Shown piece after piece: positions 1 to 8,279 of a stretch of 64,000 nucleotides of DNA. A model generated the notes under the pieces. The model ran no database searches and was not told the DNA's origin. It saw only the letters and a program-made list of their open reading frames with translations. Position 1 is the stretch's first letter. The number at the start of each line of letters is the position of its first letter. The translations under genes were made by a program, and so were the position numbers. The stretch comes from Vibrio ruber DSM 16370. GTDB taxonomy: Bacteria > Pseudomonadota > Gammaproteobacteria > Enterobacterales > Vibrionaceae. The stretch spans positions 1-64,000 of the forward strand of contig NZ_FULE01000008.1 in the NCBI RefSeq assembly GCF_900163965.1, in the 5' to 3' direction.

Positions 1-233
<233 letters not shown>

Positions 234-767
234 CTCCTCAGAAACAAGAACACGATACGGTGATGGATTTTGTTGTCATTAGTTTTAGTAATCCGATTGA
301 GTTAACTTTTGTCGATAAAATCGAAAGTGAACCACATATATTGAAAGAAGTTTAATTGTCTTATAAAAACAGATGTTTATGGTAAAGTGCCACTAAGCGG
401 TCGTGATTCAAAGGAACAGCCGGGCTCACCTCCCGCCATGTACCGATTATCTGTATATACACCATTTCACATGAGTGCCGCTTTAATACCGTTTAGACGT
501 AGTAATTTTATCCCTGCCAGCACTGGCATGTGCTTATCATTTACTTTCAATATTTTTGGGGTCGTAATGATCGGGATGAATGAACAGAAAACATAGGTGT
601 TTCAATGAATATATGCAGCAAGTCATAGCTCATAGCGGCCAGATACGATGAACCAAAAAGGCGAACCGATATCATGTTTTGGTAGTTTTTGGGGACGTTG
701 GCTGATGCGCTGTATTTGATGGATTATTTATTTTAATCAGCATCTTATGTTGACTGTTATCTCCTTT
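234..767. other. Gene-poor stretch between the IS end and the PTS regulon
   Basis: Short open frames (for example 170-355 and 387-596) have no ribosome binding site and no recognisable motif. One frame just past the IS end reads FVVISFSNPIELTFVD and may be the tail of a gene broken by the insertion, but I cannot name it. No RNA gene or clear hairpin was seen. Confidence 0.4.
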
Positions 768-816
768 AGTGTTCATCAATTGTCCTGAGTTATGGACACT
801 ATTTAGTATTGTGACC
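768..816 (+). promoter_or_regulatory. Promoter/operator block, copy 1 (upstream of the PRD regulator)
   Basis: This 49-bp block recurs at 3093-3141 with a single mismatch. It contains a dyad, AGTGTTCAT with ATGGACACT at 768-800. A possible promoter overlaps it: TTGTCC at 780-785 and TAGTAT at 804-809 with an 18-bp gap. It lies 117 bp upstream of the regulator start. Conservation of the whole block in front of two transcription units of one pathway suggests a shared operator, probably for the adjacent regulator (inference). Confidence 0.55.
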
Positions 817-932
817 ACATCAATATTTTCTTATCTTGAAACTCACAGAGTCTCCACCGCTCCGAAACCGAAGACGAAATAGCATAGATTGAACGATGAA
901 TCATGGATTGATAACCAAAGGTAAAAATTGAA

Positions 933-2567
933 ATGATTACCTCACGACAACATAAATTATTACGTTTTCTGCTCCAACAGCGAGAGTATGTCACCTTATT
1001 CAATTTGGCAGAGCAATTTGACGTCTCGAAAAAAACAATCCAGCGTGATCTGAATATGATTGAGGATTACTTAGCGGGTTCGAACGTTCAGGTGGATAAA
1101 AAAGTCGGGGCAGGGGTTTTGCTGTTGGCCGACAATACCGCAGACCTCTTGCAACTGGAACTACAACTCAATGGTGAGAGTGAAGATTCAGACAACATGA
1201 TGGGACACGCCCGCCGGATAAAAATTGTGTCCTGGCTATTGAGTGAGACCCCCAAAGAAACGTCAATCAACAAGCTGTCAGAACGTTTTTATATCAGCAA
1301 TGCCTCTGTCGTGAATGATCTGAGAATGATTGAAGATTGGATAACGCCGCTTGGGTTACAGTTGATTCGCAGTCAAAGCGGTACCCGGATTCAAGGGGAT
1401 GAAAATCATGTCCGTCAGGCGATGGCTGCCTTGATCAACGGCTTAATCAACCATCAGGAGCTTGGTCTTGTCAACCATTCAAGACTGGACTCGGGGAGCT
1501 ATAAAGCGCTGGTTCAGTATTTCGGTCACGACGAAGTCGCCTTTGTTCAGGGGCTGCTGCAAGACATGGAACAAGAACTGGCCTACCCATTAGGTGAAGC
1601 GTACTACATCAATCTATTTACCCATATTTTGATTATGATGCATCGCCGCACCAGAGGAAATTTACTCGATCAACCCGATCCTGTCTCCCGTCAACCCTTG
1701 GCGGACACTGTGTTTCTCGTCGCCGAAAGCATGGTAGAAAAAATTGAGCAATACATTGCTTTACCGCTACCGGATGATGAAGTGTGGTTTATTTACCAGT
1801 ACATTATTTCATCGGGTGTGTTAGTCGTTGAAAATCACAACAGCCAGAAGTTGCACTCAGAATTATTCAGCGATGAGGCGCGTGAGATTACATCGGATTT
1901 AGTGACGCACTTTTCACAGCTCATCAATATCGATCTGAGTCAGGACAGCCAGTTGTATGACGGCTTGGTCGTGCATATCCGTCCCCTGATGAATCGACTG
2001 CATTATCAGATTAATATTCGCAACCCCTTGCTGGAGGATATTAAAAATGAGCTGGTGGATGTCTATCACTTAACCCGGATTGCGATAGAAAATGTCTTGC
2101 GCTATCGCCTTAAACAAGACGGCCTTGAACAGGAAAACATTGAACAAGAAGGTATTGAAAAACAAGCGATTAAACAAGCAACGACGCAACATAAAGTGTC
2201 TGATGATGAAGTGGGATATCTGGCGGTTCATTTTCAGGCAGCGATTGAACGCCAGATCACCCACAAGCGTGTTCTGTTGGTGTGCTCTACCGGAATCGGC
2301 ACATCACATTTGCTGAAAAGCCGGATTTTGCGTGCATTTCCTGATTGGGAGATTGTTGCCGCGGTACCCGTCGGTAATGTGCAGCGAGTGAACCAGCAGA
2401 TGCAGCCCGACCTGATTATTTCTACGGTTCATGTGTCAGAGGTCGAGACGCCCGTCGTCTATGTCACTGCATTTCTGAATGATGCCGATATCCAACGGAT
2501 TACGGAAAAGCTCATCACAGAGAAACTACAGCAAGCCAGTGATGCGTATGCGGTGACGCAAGCTTGA
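933..2567 (+). CDS. PRD-containing PTS transcriptional activator (MtlR/LicR type)
   Basis: A 544-residue regulator of sugar PTS genes. Reading along the protein I see an N-terminal DeoR-type helix-turn-helix (about 1-65), a second Mga-like helix-turn-helix (about 90-150), two PTS regulation domains (about 180-290 and 310-440) with histidines in FTHILIMMHRR and VVHIRPLMNRL, and a C-terminal EIIB-like domain with cysteine in VCSTGIGTS (about 448). The usual C-terminal EIIA domain of this family is absent; a separate EIIA gene follows 23 bp downstream and may supply it. In the family, PRD histidines and the EIIB cysteine are phosphorylated by PTS proteins to set activity. PRD2 carries an odd Glu/Gln-rich insert (about 391-418) built from short repeats. 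Start chosen at 933 with AAAGG at 917-921. Confidence 0.85.
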   Translation: MITSRQHKLLRFLLQQREYVTLFNLAEQFDVSKKTIQRDLNMIEDYLAGSNVQVDKKVGAGVLLLADNTADLLQLELQLNGESEDSDNMMGHARRIKIVSWLLSETPKETSINKLSERFYISNASVVNDLRMIEDWITPLGLQLIRSQSGTRIQGDENHVRQAMAALINGLINHQELGLVNHSRLDSGSYKALVQYFGHDEVAFVQGLLQDMEQELAYPLGEAYYINLFTHILIMMHRRTRGNLLDQPDPVSRQPLADTVFLVAESMVEKIEQYIALPLPDDEVWFIYQYIISSGVLVVENHNSQKLHSELFSDEAREITSDLVTHFSQLINIDLSQDSQLYDGLVVHIRPLMNRLHYQINIRNPLLEDIKNELVDVYHLTRIAIENVLRYRLKQDGLEQENIEQEGIEKQAIKQATTQHKVSDDEVGYLAVHFQAAIERQITHKRVLLVCSTGIGTSHLLKSRILRAFPDWEIVAAVPVGNVQRVNQQMQPDLIISTVHVSEVETPVVYVTAFLNDADIQRITEKLITEKLQQASDAYAVTQA

Positions 2568-2590
2568 TTTCATGTTAACGGGGAACATCA

Positions 2591-3046
2591 ATGGATATTT
2601 CATCAGTGCTGAAGACGCAACATATCAAATTAAAGATGAGCGCCAGAACCAAAGCGGAGGCCATTGAAGAATTAACCGATTTATTGGTGCAGGGGGGCTA
2701 TGTGAGCAACAAAGCTCAGTTTCTTCGGGATGTCTGGCAACGGGAGGCGCAAGGGGCCACCGGATTTGAAAATCATATCGCCCTGCCGCATGGCACATCT
2801 TCGGCGGTCAGCCAAACCGCGTTGGCGATTGGGCGAGCTCCGCAGGGCATTGATTGGCAAGTTGAGGATGGCAGCGATATTCGTTGCATTATTTTATATG
2901 CCATTTGTTCGGATGCGCCCAATACGGATCATCTTCGTTTATTAACCCAGGTTTCATGTGCATTGGCAGATGAGGGGATTATCGCGCAATTACTCGCAGA
3001 GAATGAACCTCAAAATATCATCGCAATGTTGAATCAATCGTCGTGA
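2591..3046 (+). CDS. PTS fructose-type EIIA protein, copy 1
   Basis: A 151-residue stand-alone EIIA of the fructose/mannitol class. The phosphorylatable histidine sits in ALPHGTS within the usual GFENHIALPHG context. It normally passes phosphate from HPr to EIIB. It follows the regulator by 23 bp with GGGGAA ahead of the ATG and probably shares its transcript. It is clearly paralogous to the EIIA at 3412-3879: both begin MDIS-VLK and share most of the first 60 residues. Its position next to a regulator lacking an EIIA domain suggests it could act in signalling rather than transport (inference). Confidence 0.85.
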   Translation: MDISSVLKTQHIKLKMSARTKAEAIEELTDLLVQGGYVSNKAQFLRDVWQREAQGATGFENHIALPHGTSSAVSQTALAIGRAPQGIDWQVEDGSDIRCIILYAICSDAPNTDHLRLLTQVSCALADEGIIAQLLAENEPQNIIAMLNQSS

Positions 3047-3092
3047 GTCACCGATAAAATGAGTCTGTATGCTTTTATTTTCTTATCTTGTC

Positions 3093-3141
3093 AGTGTTCA
3101 TCAATTGTCCTGAGTGATGGACACTATTTAGTATTGTGACC
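3093..3141 (+). promoter_or_regulatory. Promoter/operator block, copy 2 (upstream of the second EIIA gene)
   Basis: This 49-bp block matches 768-816 with one mismatch. The dyad here is slightly longer (AGTGTTCATC with GATGGACACT, 3093-3125). Promoter-like elements are TTGTCC at 3105-3110 and TAGTAT at 3129-3134. It lies 270 bp upstream of the second EIIA gene, implying a long leader that also holds a 16-bp direct repeat (3277-3292 and 3384-3399). It probably starts the transport operon. Confidence 0.55.
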
Positions 3142-3411
3142 CGGGGGTATTTTTCTTATTGTTATTATCATCGAGGACGGCCGAATAATAATGACCAGAT
3201 AGTTTGAGCGGCGAATTCTATTTTATCTGATGATTGATTGGGTTTGGTACAGGGGAATTGGGTGAGATATCGAATCTTTTATTCAATATTAAAGAATAAT
3301 CGCATGACAGCACTTTTTTCATTACAGCAGTTTTTATGACAGAAAGTGATATCCGGTCAGTGATACACAAACTGTTTCTCAATTTTTATTCAATATTAAC
3401 AAAGGTGGTTT

Positions 3412-3879
3412 ATGGATATTTCGACAGTGCTGAAGGCGAAACATATCAAATTAAATATGCTCGCCAGAACCAAGGAAGAGGCCATTGAAGAATTAACCGA
3501 TTTATTAGTCCAAGATGGCTCTGTCAGCGATAAAGCGCAGTTTCTTCGGGATGTCTGGTTACGTGAAGAACAAAGTTCAACCGGATTTGAAAACCATGTT
3601 GCGATCCCGCATGGCAAGTCTTCAGCGGTCACTCATACCACACTGGCTATTGGTCGCACTCAGCATGAAATCCCCTGGGAAACCATGGACGGGAGCGATA
3701 TTCGTTGTGTCATTTTATTTGCTGTGCGTTTAGCGGATCAGGACACGATGCATATCCGGTTATTAACACAAGTTTCAAGCGCATTAGCCGACGAGGAGAT
3801 TATCGCGCAATTACTGGCAGAAAATGATCCGGAAAATATGATTAAAATTTTTAATACACAACATGAAGTGAATGCTTAA
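3412..3879 (+). CDS. PTS fructose-type EIIA protein, copy 2
   Basis: A 155-residue EIIA of the fructose/mannitol class with the active histidine in AIPHGKSS. It begins the transport operon EIIA-EIIB-EIIC-epimerase and has a strong ribosome site, AAAGGTGG at 3401-3408. As the copy next to EIIB and EIIC, it is the likelier phosphate donor for transport. It is a tandem paralogue of the gene at 2591-3046; divergence is greatest in the middle third, around the GRTQHEIPWETMDG segment. Confidence 0.88.
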   Translation: MDISTVLKAKHIKLNMLARTKEEAIEELTDLLVQDGSVSDKAQFLRDVWLREEQSSTGFENHVAIPHGKSSAVTHTTLAIGRTQHEIPWETMDGSDIRCVILFAVRLADQDTMHIRLLTQVSSALADEEIIAQLLAENDPENMIKIFNTQHEVNA

Positions 3880-3947
3880 GTTGAACGTCCACTCATTTTA
3901 TTTCTCATCGCAGAAATAAAACACTGAATAAATTATCGAGGGTGATT

Positions 3948-4271
3948 ATGAATATTGTTGGTATTTCAGCCTGTACGGTAGGGATTGCACATACCTATAT
4001 TGCACAGAAAAAGATTGAAATCGCAGCCCAGAAAGCGGGCCATCATGCAAAAATTGAAACGCAGGGCACGATTGGGATTGAGAATGCATTAACAGCAGAG
4101 GACATTGCCCAAGCCGATATTGTTTTACTGGCGGCTGATGTTCAGGTCTCCGGAGAAGAACGATTCGCCGGAAAAAAAGTCGTCAAAGTGCCGACAGAAA
4201 TGGCGGTGAAGTCACCCAATAAACTGATAGAAAAACTACAAGAAATCGTCTTAAGCAGTCAAGCACAATAA
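3948..4271 (+). CDS. PTS fructose-type EIIB protein
   Basis: A small cytoplasmic EIIB of about 107 residues. The phosphorylated cysteine is in the N-terminal loop ISACTVGIAHT, which is the signature of fructose-like EIIB. It accepts phosphate from EIIA and gives it to the sugar carried by EIIC. The ATG at 3948 is preferred over the in-frame GTG at 3942 because GAGGG at 3938-3942 is then well spaced. It lies 68 bp after EIIA and 56 bp before EIIC in one operon. Confidence 0.88.
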   Translation: MNIVGISACTVGIAHTYIAQKKIEIAAQKAGHHAKIETQGTIGIENALTAEDIAQADIVLLAADVQVSGEERFAGKKVVKVPTEMAVKSPNKLIEKLQEIVLSSQAQ

Positions 4272-4327
4272 AAATAACAGCGATTGATTTATCCATTACA
4301 TCCAACATGAAATAGAAGGTGCTATAT

Positions 4328-5428
4328 ATGAGCATGAAAGAAATATGGAAAGCAGCCAATCCGAAAGGGCATCTGCTCACCGCTATATCATTTTTAATTC
4401 CCATTGTTTGCGGTGCTGGTTTTATTATTTCCATCGGTTTATCGCTGGGCGGTACCGTTCAAGACACACTGGTTCCCGGGCAATTTGATGTGTGGGGCGT
4501 TCTCGCCACCGTCGGCGCCAAGGCGCTCGGTCTGTTGCCGGTTGTGATTGCCTGCGGGATCGCCGGTTCGATTGCCGGTAAACCGGGTATCGCACCGGGT
4601 TTTGTGGTCGGGCTCGCGGCGAATGCGATTTCTGCCGGTTTTATTGGCGGGATTCTCGGTGGTTACATGGCGGGCTATCTGGCACTTGCCATCATTAAAC
4701 ATGTCAAGGTGCCCAACTGGGCGAAAGGATTAATGCCGACTTTGATTGTGCCTTTCTTTGCCTCGCTCATCAGTGCGCTGGTTATGGTCTATATCATCGG
4801 TACTCCCGTGGGGGTTTTTACCGAGGTGCTGACCTCTTTCTTAAAAAGTATGAGCACCTCATCGAACTTGGTATTAGGCGCGGTGATTGGTGCACTGTGT
4901 ATTATTGACTTTGGCGGGCCGATTAATAAAACATGTTTTGCCTTTGTATTAACGCTTCAGGCGCAGGGGATTAATGAACCGATTACCGCCCTCCAGTTGG
5001 TTAATACAGCCACACCGGTTGGTTTTGGTCTGGCTTATTTTATTGCCAAACTGCTGCGTAAAAATATTTATAACTACGAGGAAATCGAAACCCTTAAATC
5101 TGCGGTTCCGATGGGCGTGGTTAATATAGTGGAAGGCGCGATTCCGATTGTGATGAACGATATTGCCCGTGGGATTACTGCGGCAGCGATTGGCGGTGCC
5201 TGTGGTGGAGCGATTACTCTGGTGTATGGCGCTGATGCGACTGTCCCTTTTGGGGGGATCTTTATGCTGCCCACTATGTCGAACCCGATGGCCGGACTGA
5301 TGGCTTTAGTCGTCAATATTCTCGTGACCGGTACGGTTTATGCGCTGATTAAAAAAGATGTCCCGATGGATGTCATCGCAGATAATGACGAAGAAGAGCT
5401 CAATTTAGATGATATTAAAATTAACTAG
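4328..5428 (+). CDS. PTS fructose-family EIIC membrane permease
   Basis: A 366-residue membrane protein with about nine or ten hydrophobic segments and the family motif GIAGSIAGKPGIAPGF near 80-95. Fructose-family EIIC proteins also carry the INKTCFAF-like segment seen near 200. It forms the translocation channel for the sugar taken up by the separate EIIA and EIIB proteins. The ATG at 4328 follows GAAGG at 4315-4319; the upstream in-frame GTG at 4319 overlaps that site and is rejected. The adjoining epimerase suggests a ketohexose or related sugar, but the substrate cannot be read from the sequence. The C-terminus is acidic. Confidence 0.87.
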   Translation: MSMKEIWKAANPKGHLLTAISFLIPIVCGAGFIISIGLSLGGTVQDTLVPGQFDVWGVLATVGAKALGLLPVVIACGIAGSIAGKPGIAPGFVVGLAANAISAGFIGGILGGYMAGYLALAIIKHVKVPNWAKGLMPTLIVPFFASLISALVMVYIIGTPVGVFTEVLTSFLKSMSTSSNLVLGAVIGALCIIDFGGPINKTCFAFVLTLQAQGINEPITALQLVNTATPVGFGLAYFIAKLLRKNIYNYEEIETLKSAVPMGVVNIVEGAIPIVMNDIARGITAAAIGGACGGAITLVYGADATVPFGGIFMLPTMSNPMAGLMALVVNILVTGTVYALIKKDVPMDVIADNDEEELNLDDIKIN

Positions 5429-5614
5429 CGACCTCTTTGTAAAATAGCAATGAGTAACATAGTGATTTAAATAGACTCAGTCTCAAATTTAAATATTTAA
5501 ATTATCCATATAAATAATGGCGTGAATTATATAACTTTCGCCTCGTTATTGAATGGTGAGGGTTTGTTATTGCTATTTGAACTATCTTTTCACCAAAGAA
5601 CGGAATTTGAAAAT

Positions 5615-6307
5615 ATGAGTGAACATATACATATTTCTCCATCGTTAATGACTATGGACCTTGATCAATTTAAAGAGCAGATTACTTTTTTAAACGATCA
5701 CGTTGATTCATTTCATATTGATATTATGGATGGACATTTTGTCCCGAACTTAAGTTTATCGCCGTGGTTTATTGAACAGACCCGTAAACTGAGTAATAAA
5801 CCGATGTCCGCCCATTTGATGGTTACTGACCCGACATTCTGGGTGCAGCAACTGATCAATATTCAGTGTGAATTTATCTGTATGCCAGCAGAAAACACCA
5901 ATGGCACTGCCTTTCGTCTGATTGACCAAATCCATGCTGCCGGGCTCAAGGCCGGTGTGGTGTTAAACCCCGAGACGCCGGTAAGCGCGATTCTGCCGTA
6001 TATCGACCTGCTTGATAAAGTCACCATCATGACCGTTGACCCGGGATTTGCCGGGCAACGATTCTTGGTCAAGATGCTCGACAAAATTACCGAGTTAAGA
6101 CAGTTGCGTGACACGCATGACTACCACTATCTGATTGAAATGGATGGCTCAACCAATAAAGAGCACTGGCAAGTGATCCATGCTGTCAAACCCGATATTT
6201 ACGTGATCGGGCGCAGCGGGCTGTTCAATTTGACGGATCATATTGAAAGTTCATGGTTCCAAATGGTGGCTGAGTTTGAACAAGCGACGGGGGAAACATT
6301 TCGCTAG
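5615..6307 (+). CDS. alsE: D-allulose-6-phosphate 3-epimerase-like enzyme (RPE family)
   Basis: A 230-residue TIM-barrel sugar-phosphate epimerase of the ribulose-phosphate 3-epimerase family. Motifs seen: ISPSLMTMD at the N-terminus, FHIDIMDGHFVPN with a metal-binding His and Asp, HLMVTDP, VMTVDPGF-like TIMTVDPGFAGQ and the phosphate-binding IGRSGLFN. From memory, E. coli AlsE is 231 residues and shares LNPETPV and the GLFN ending, so AlsE is a closer match than Rpe. The ATG at 5615 gives the family length; an in-frame extension to 5522 adds 31 unusual residues. As last gene of the PTS operon it probably converts the imported sugar phosphate to a glycolytic ketose phosphate. Confidence 0.75.
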   Translation: MSEHIHISPSLMTMDLDQFKEQITFLNDHVDSFHIDIMDGHFVPNLSLSPWFIEQTRKLSNKPMSAHLMVTDPTFWVQQLINIQCEFICMPAENTNGTAFRLIDQIHAAGLKAGVVLNPETPVSAILPYIDLLDKVTIMTVDPGFAGQRFLVKMLDKITELRQLRDTHDYHYLIEMDGSTNKEHWQVIHAVKPDIYVIGRSGLFNLTDHIESSWFQMVAEFEQATGETFR

Positions 6308-6328
6308 TTTGGTTCAAGTCAGTGGTGG

Positions 6329-6372
6329 CCGGGCTGTGGGGCGATGAACACACAGCCCGGACCGATTTTTTT
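6329..6372 (+). terminator. Rho-independent terminator of the PTS operon
   Basis: A perfect 10-bp stem, CCGGGCTGTG at 6329-6338 and CACAGCCCGG at 6351-6360, is followed by ACCGATTTTTTT. It lies 22 bp after the epimerase stop. Confidence 0.88.
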
Positions 6373-6456
6373 AAAAGCAGCATATGAGTTTATAAAAATC
6401 CCCGCTCTCTCAGAACAAATGGCTAGCCCCTTGTTTCCATAAACAAATAGGTTCCT

Positions 6457-7564
6457 AAGCAACTAGGGTGCTATCCTCCCCCGACAAACCCGTTCCGTCA
6501 TCTCCCGTAATTTGTCCACTTCACTTTGTAAATATGTCAGCTCTTCGGCGGTGATTTCGTAATGTTCAGAATAGCGGGCATCGATGTAGGCGCGTTTGAG
6601 GCGCTGGAAGCTGCGACGGTGAAACTTGTTTTCCATCGGGAACAGTTCGGCAAAGGCCGGGTCTTGCTGGGCGCACATCGAGCGCAGGCTTTCAATATTG
6701 TGGGTTTTGGGCAGATAGTTGGTACACACCAATAGGGTGCAGGCGAACAGGCGTTCGGTGGCCTGATGAAGCTCAAAAGCAGCGATCGGATAATCTTCAC
6801 GTTCAATACAGTGGCCGTAATTGAGGTAAAACGATTCTGCATTAGCAAACCAACGTTTAAAGTGTTTTGCTGCAATCGAACGTGATTCTTCCTCACTTAA
6901 ATTCCCCGGCGTGGGCAGTTCCCGCTTATCGGCACTGAACAGTTCAATGCCCTGTTCCCGAATATCTTTAAAGAAGTAGTGACCTTGCTGGAGTTGCTGA
7001 TGGACTTCATTGAGTGTGTGAACGATCAAGCCGAGCGGGGCAGAGGTCACCCGACGCGCGATCTGCTCTTCGGCACTGTGCCACACCGCGTACTCTTCGA
7101 CTAATGACGAGCGGTTGACGATCACCAGAATATCGTAATCGCTGATATAACCGTTGGGGCGGTCACTGACCCATGTGCCTTTGGCATGGCTGCCAAACAG
7201 GATAATTTTGAGGATCCGAAACTCAGCCTTGCTGCCATTTTTGTTGCGCAGAAAATCATCCAGCGTATCGCGTAATACGGTGGTGATGGTGTGAAGTTCT
7301 TGTTGTTTCCGCTCCGGGAGGTGATCGAGTGCTGTTTTCATCGCGGTTATCCTACTACGAGCCGGGGGCAAAACAAACCGTTACCACATCGAGCAGTGTT
7401 GTTTTTGTTGATGATTTTCGGTTTTGTCATAGTGATACCCGGCTGTGAATTGATGTCGGTATCGTGAGCGATTTGGGTGGCGGTGACGATATACGCAGGG
7501 TCACTTTGCGACACAATTCAGGAAAAATCATACTTTTCTAATGCTTGTGGGATATATTGCGCTG
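6457..7564. repeat. 1108-bp long direct repeat, copy 1
   Basis: This segment and 23763-24870 are the same length, in the same orientation and nearly identical over most of their length, including the nucleotidyltransferase-HEPN gene and about 220 bp upstream of it. The match begins at AAGCAACTAGG and stops at TATTGCGCTG in both. The copies are separated by about 16.2 kb of accessory genes. Confidence 0.9.
6463..7341 (-). CDS. Nucleotidyltransferase-HEPN fusion protein, copy 1
   Basis: A 292-residue protein joining a minimal nucleotidyltransferase domain (about 20-145) to a HEPN domain (about 160-280). The NTase motif is visible as FGSHAKG (49-55) followed by SDYDILV with metal-binding aspartates 68 and 70. 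HEPN-type features are LHQATER, where small-molecule or RNA binding is expected, and the ARYSEHY block near 253-260. Related split MNT/HEPN pairs form toxin-antitoxin systems in which the NTase adenylylates the HEPN RNase; a fused form may regulate itself (inference). The ATG at 7341 has AGGA nearby and equals the start of copy 2; an in-frame extension to 7371 is not conserved. Residues about 150-197 differ strongly from copy 2. Confidence 0.8.
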   Translation of the reverse strand: MKTALDHLPERKQQELHTITTVLRDTLDDFLRNKNGSKAEFRILKIILFGSHAKGTWVSDRPNGYISDYDILVIVNRSSLVEEYAVWHSAEEQIARRVTSAPLGLIVHTLNEVHQQLQQGHYFFKDIREQGIELFSADKRELPTPGNLSEEESRSIAAKHFKRWFANAESFYLNYGHCIEREDYPIAAFELHQATERLFACTLLVCTNYLPKTHNIESLRSMCAQQDPAFAELFPMENKFHRRSFQRLKRAYIDARYSEHYEITAEELTYLQSEVDKLREMTERVCRGRIAP

Positions 7565-7577
7565 ATATTTTGTACAA

Positions 7578-7916
7578 CTACACTACGTAAGACCACGGGA
7601 ATAAAAAGCATACCCACCATAACCAATGTAGCCACATCATCAGATCCATTTTATAACCACGTTTGATAGAACGGTGAACAATAAATGGGTAGATCAGGCT
7701 ATAAATGACGAGAACACCTCCAGCGCTCATGCCTGAAATCAGCGTGAACATGACACTATTTTTATTAAAATACCATTGTGGGTCTTTGGCTAATTTACGA
7801 ATCAGCATATAGACATGTTCTCTATCACCGAAACTGTAGCGCATCATGCAGATGAAAAAGACTATCATCCAGACAAGGGCATAAATACTGATACCACGCA
7901 AAATAATCTCATACAT
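7578..7916 (-). CDS. Small membrane protein, immunity candidate 2
   Basis: A 112-residue protein with hydrophobic segments near 8-26, 57-80 and 92-110, so probably three membrane helices. It is a paralogue of the gene at 7923-8261: they share MIVFFIC, RYSFGDR, HWLWW and the RGYK linker. It sits 6 bp downstream of that gene in a three-gene unit headed by a large toxin-like protein whose C-terminus is membrane-active in appearance. Small multi-helix membrane proteins directly downstream of such toxins commonly act as immunity proteins in the inner membrane; that role is inferred here from context. Confidence 0.65.
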   Translation of the reverse strand: MYEIILRGISIYALVWMIVFFICMMRYSFGDREHVYMLIRKLAKDPQWYFNKNSVMFTLISGMSAGGVLVIYSLIYPFIVHRSIKRGYKMDLMMWLHWLWWVCFLFPWSYVV

Positions 7917-7922
7917 AACGGG

Positions 7923-8261
7923 CTACTTCATAAGTTCTACAATGACAGCGTATGAAAAAACCATCCACCACAGCCAGTGTAACCACATCATAATATCCAA
8001 TTTATAACCACGCTTTACAGAACGACGGACAACGAAAGGGTAAATAAAACTATAGATTGCTAAGAGTCCGCCAGCGCTGATCCCTGAGATCATGATGATA
8101 CCTTTATCTTCTAGGTACCAATTCGGATTTCTTGCCAGCTTACGAACTAATGTCTGTACATGTTTTCTATCTCCAAAACTATAACGTAGGCTACAGATAA
8201 AGAAGACTATCATCCAGACCATACCAAACAAACCAAGGCATCTTGAAATTACTTCATTCAT
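7923..8261 (-). CDS. Small membrane protein, immunity candidate 1
   Basis: A 112-residue predicted three-helix membrane protein, paralogous to the gene just downstream and the same length. It begins 18 bp after the stop of the toxin-like gene, the usual place for a cognate immunity gene. The differences between the two copies lie mainly in the central segment (NPNWYLEDKGII against DPQWYFNKNSVM) and the C-terminal tail. This fits duplication followed by change of specificity, but no specificity can be read from sequence. The family is not one I can name. Confidence 0.68.
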   Translation of the reverse strand: MNEVISRCLGLFGMVWMIVFFICSLRYSFGDRKHVQTLVRKLARNPNWYLEDKGIIMISGISAGGLLAIYSFIYPFVVRRSVKRGYKLDIMMWLHWLWWMVFSYAVIVELMK

Positions 8262-8279
8262 AATAATTATTATTTCTAA

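Noticed and set aside
387..596. 69-codon frame before the PTS regulon
   Set aside because: No ribosome site, unusual composition, no recognisable domain.
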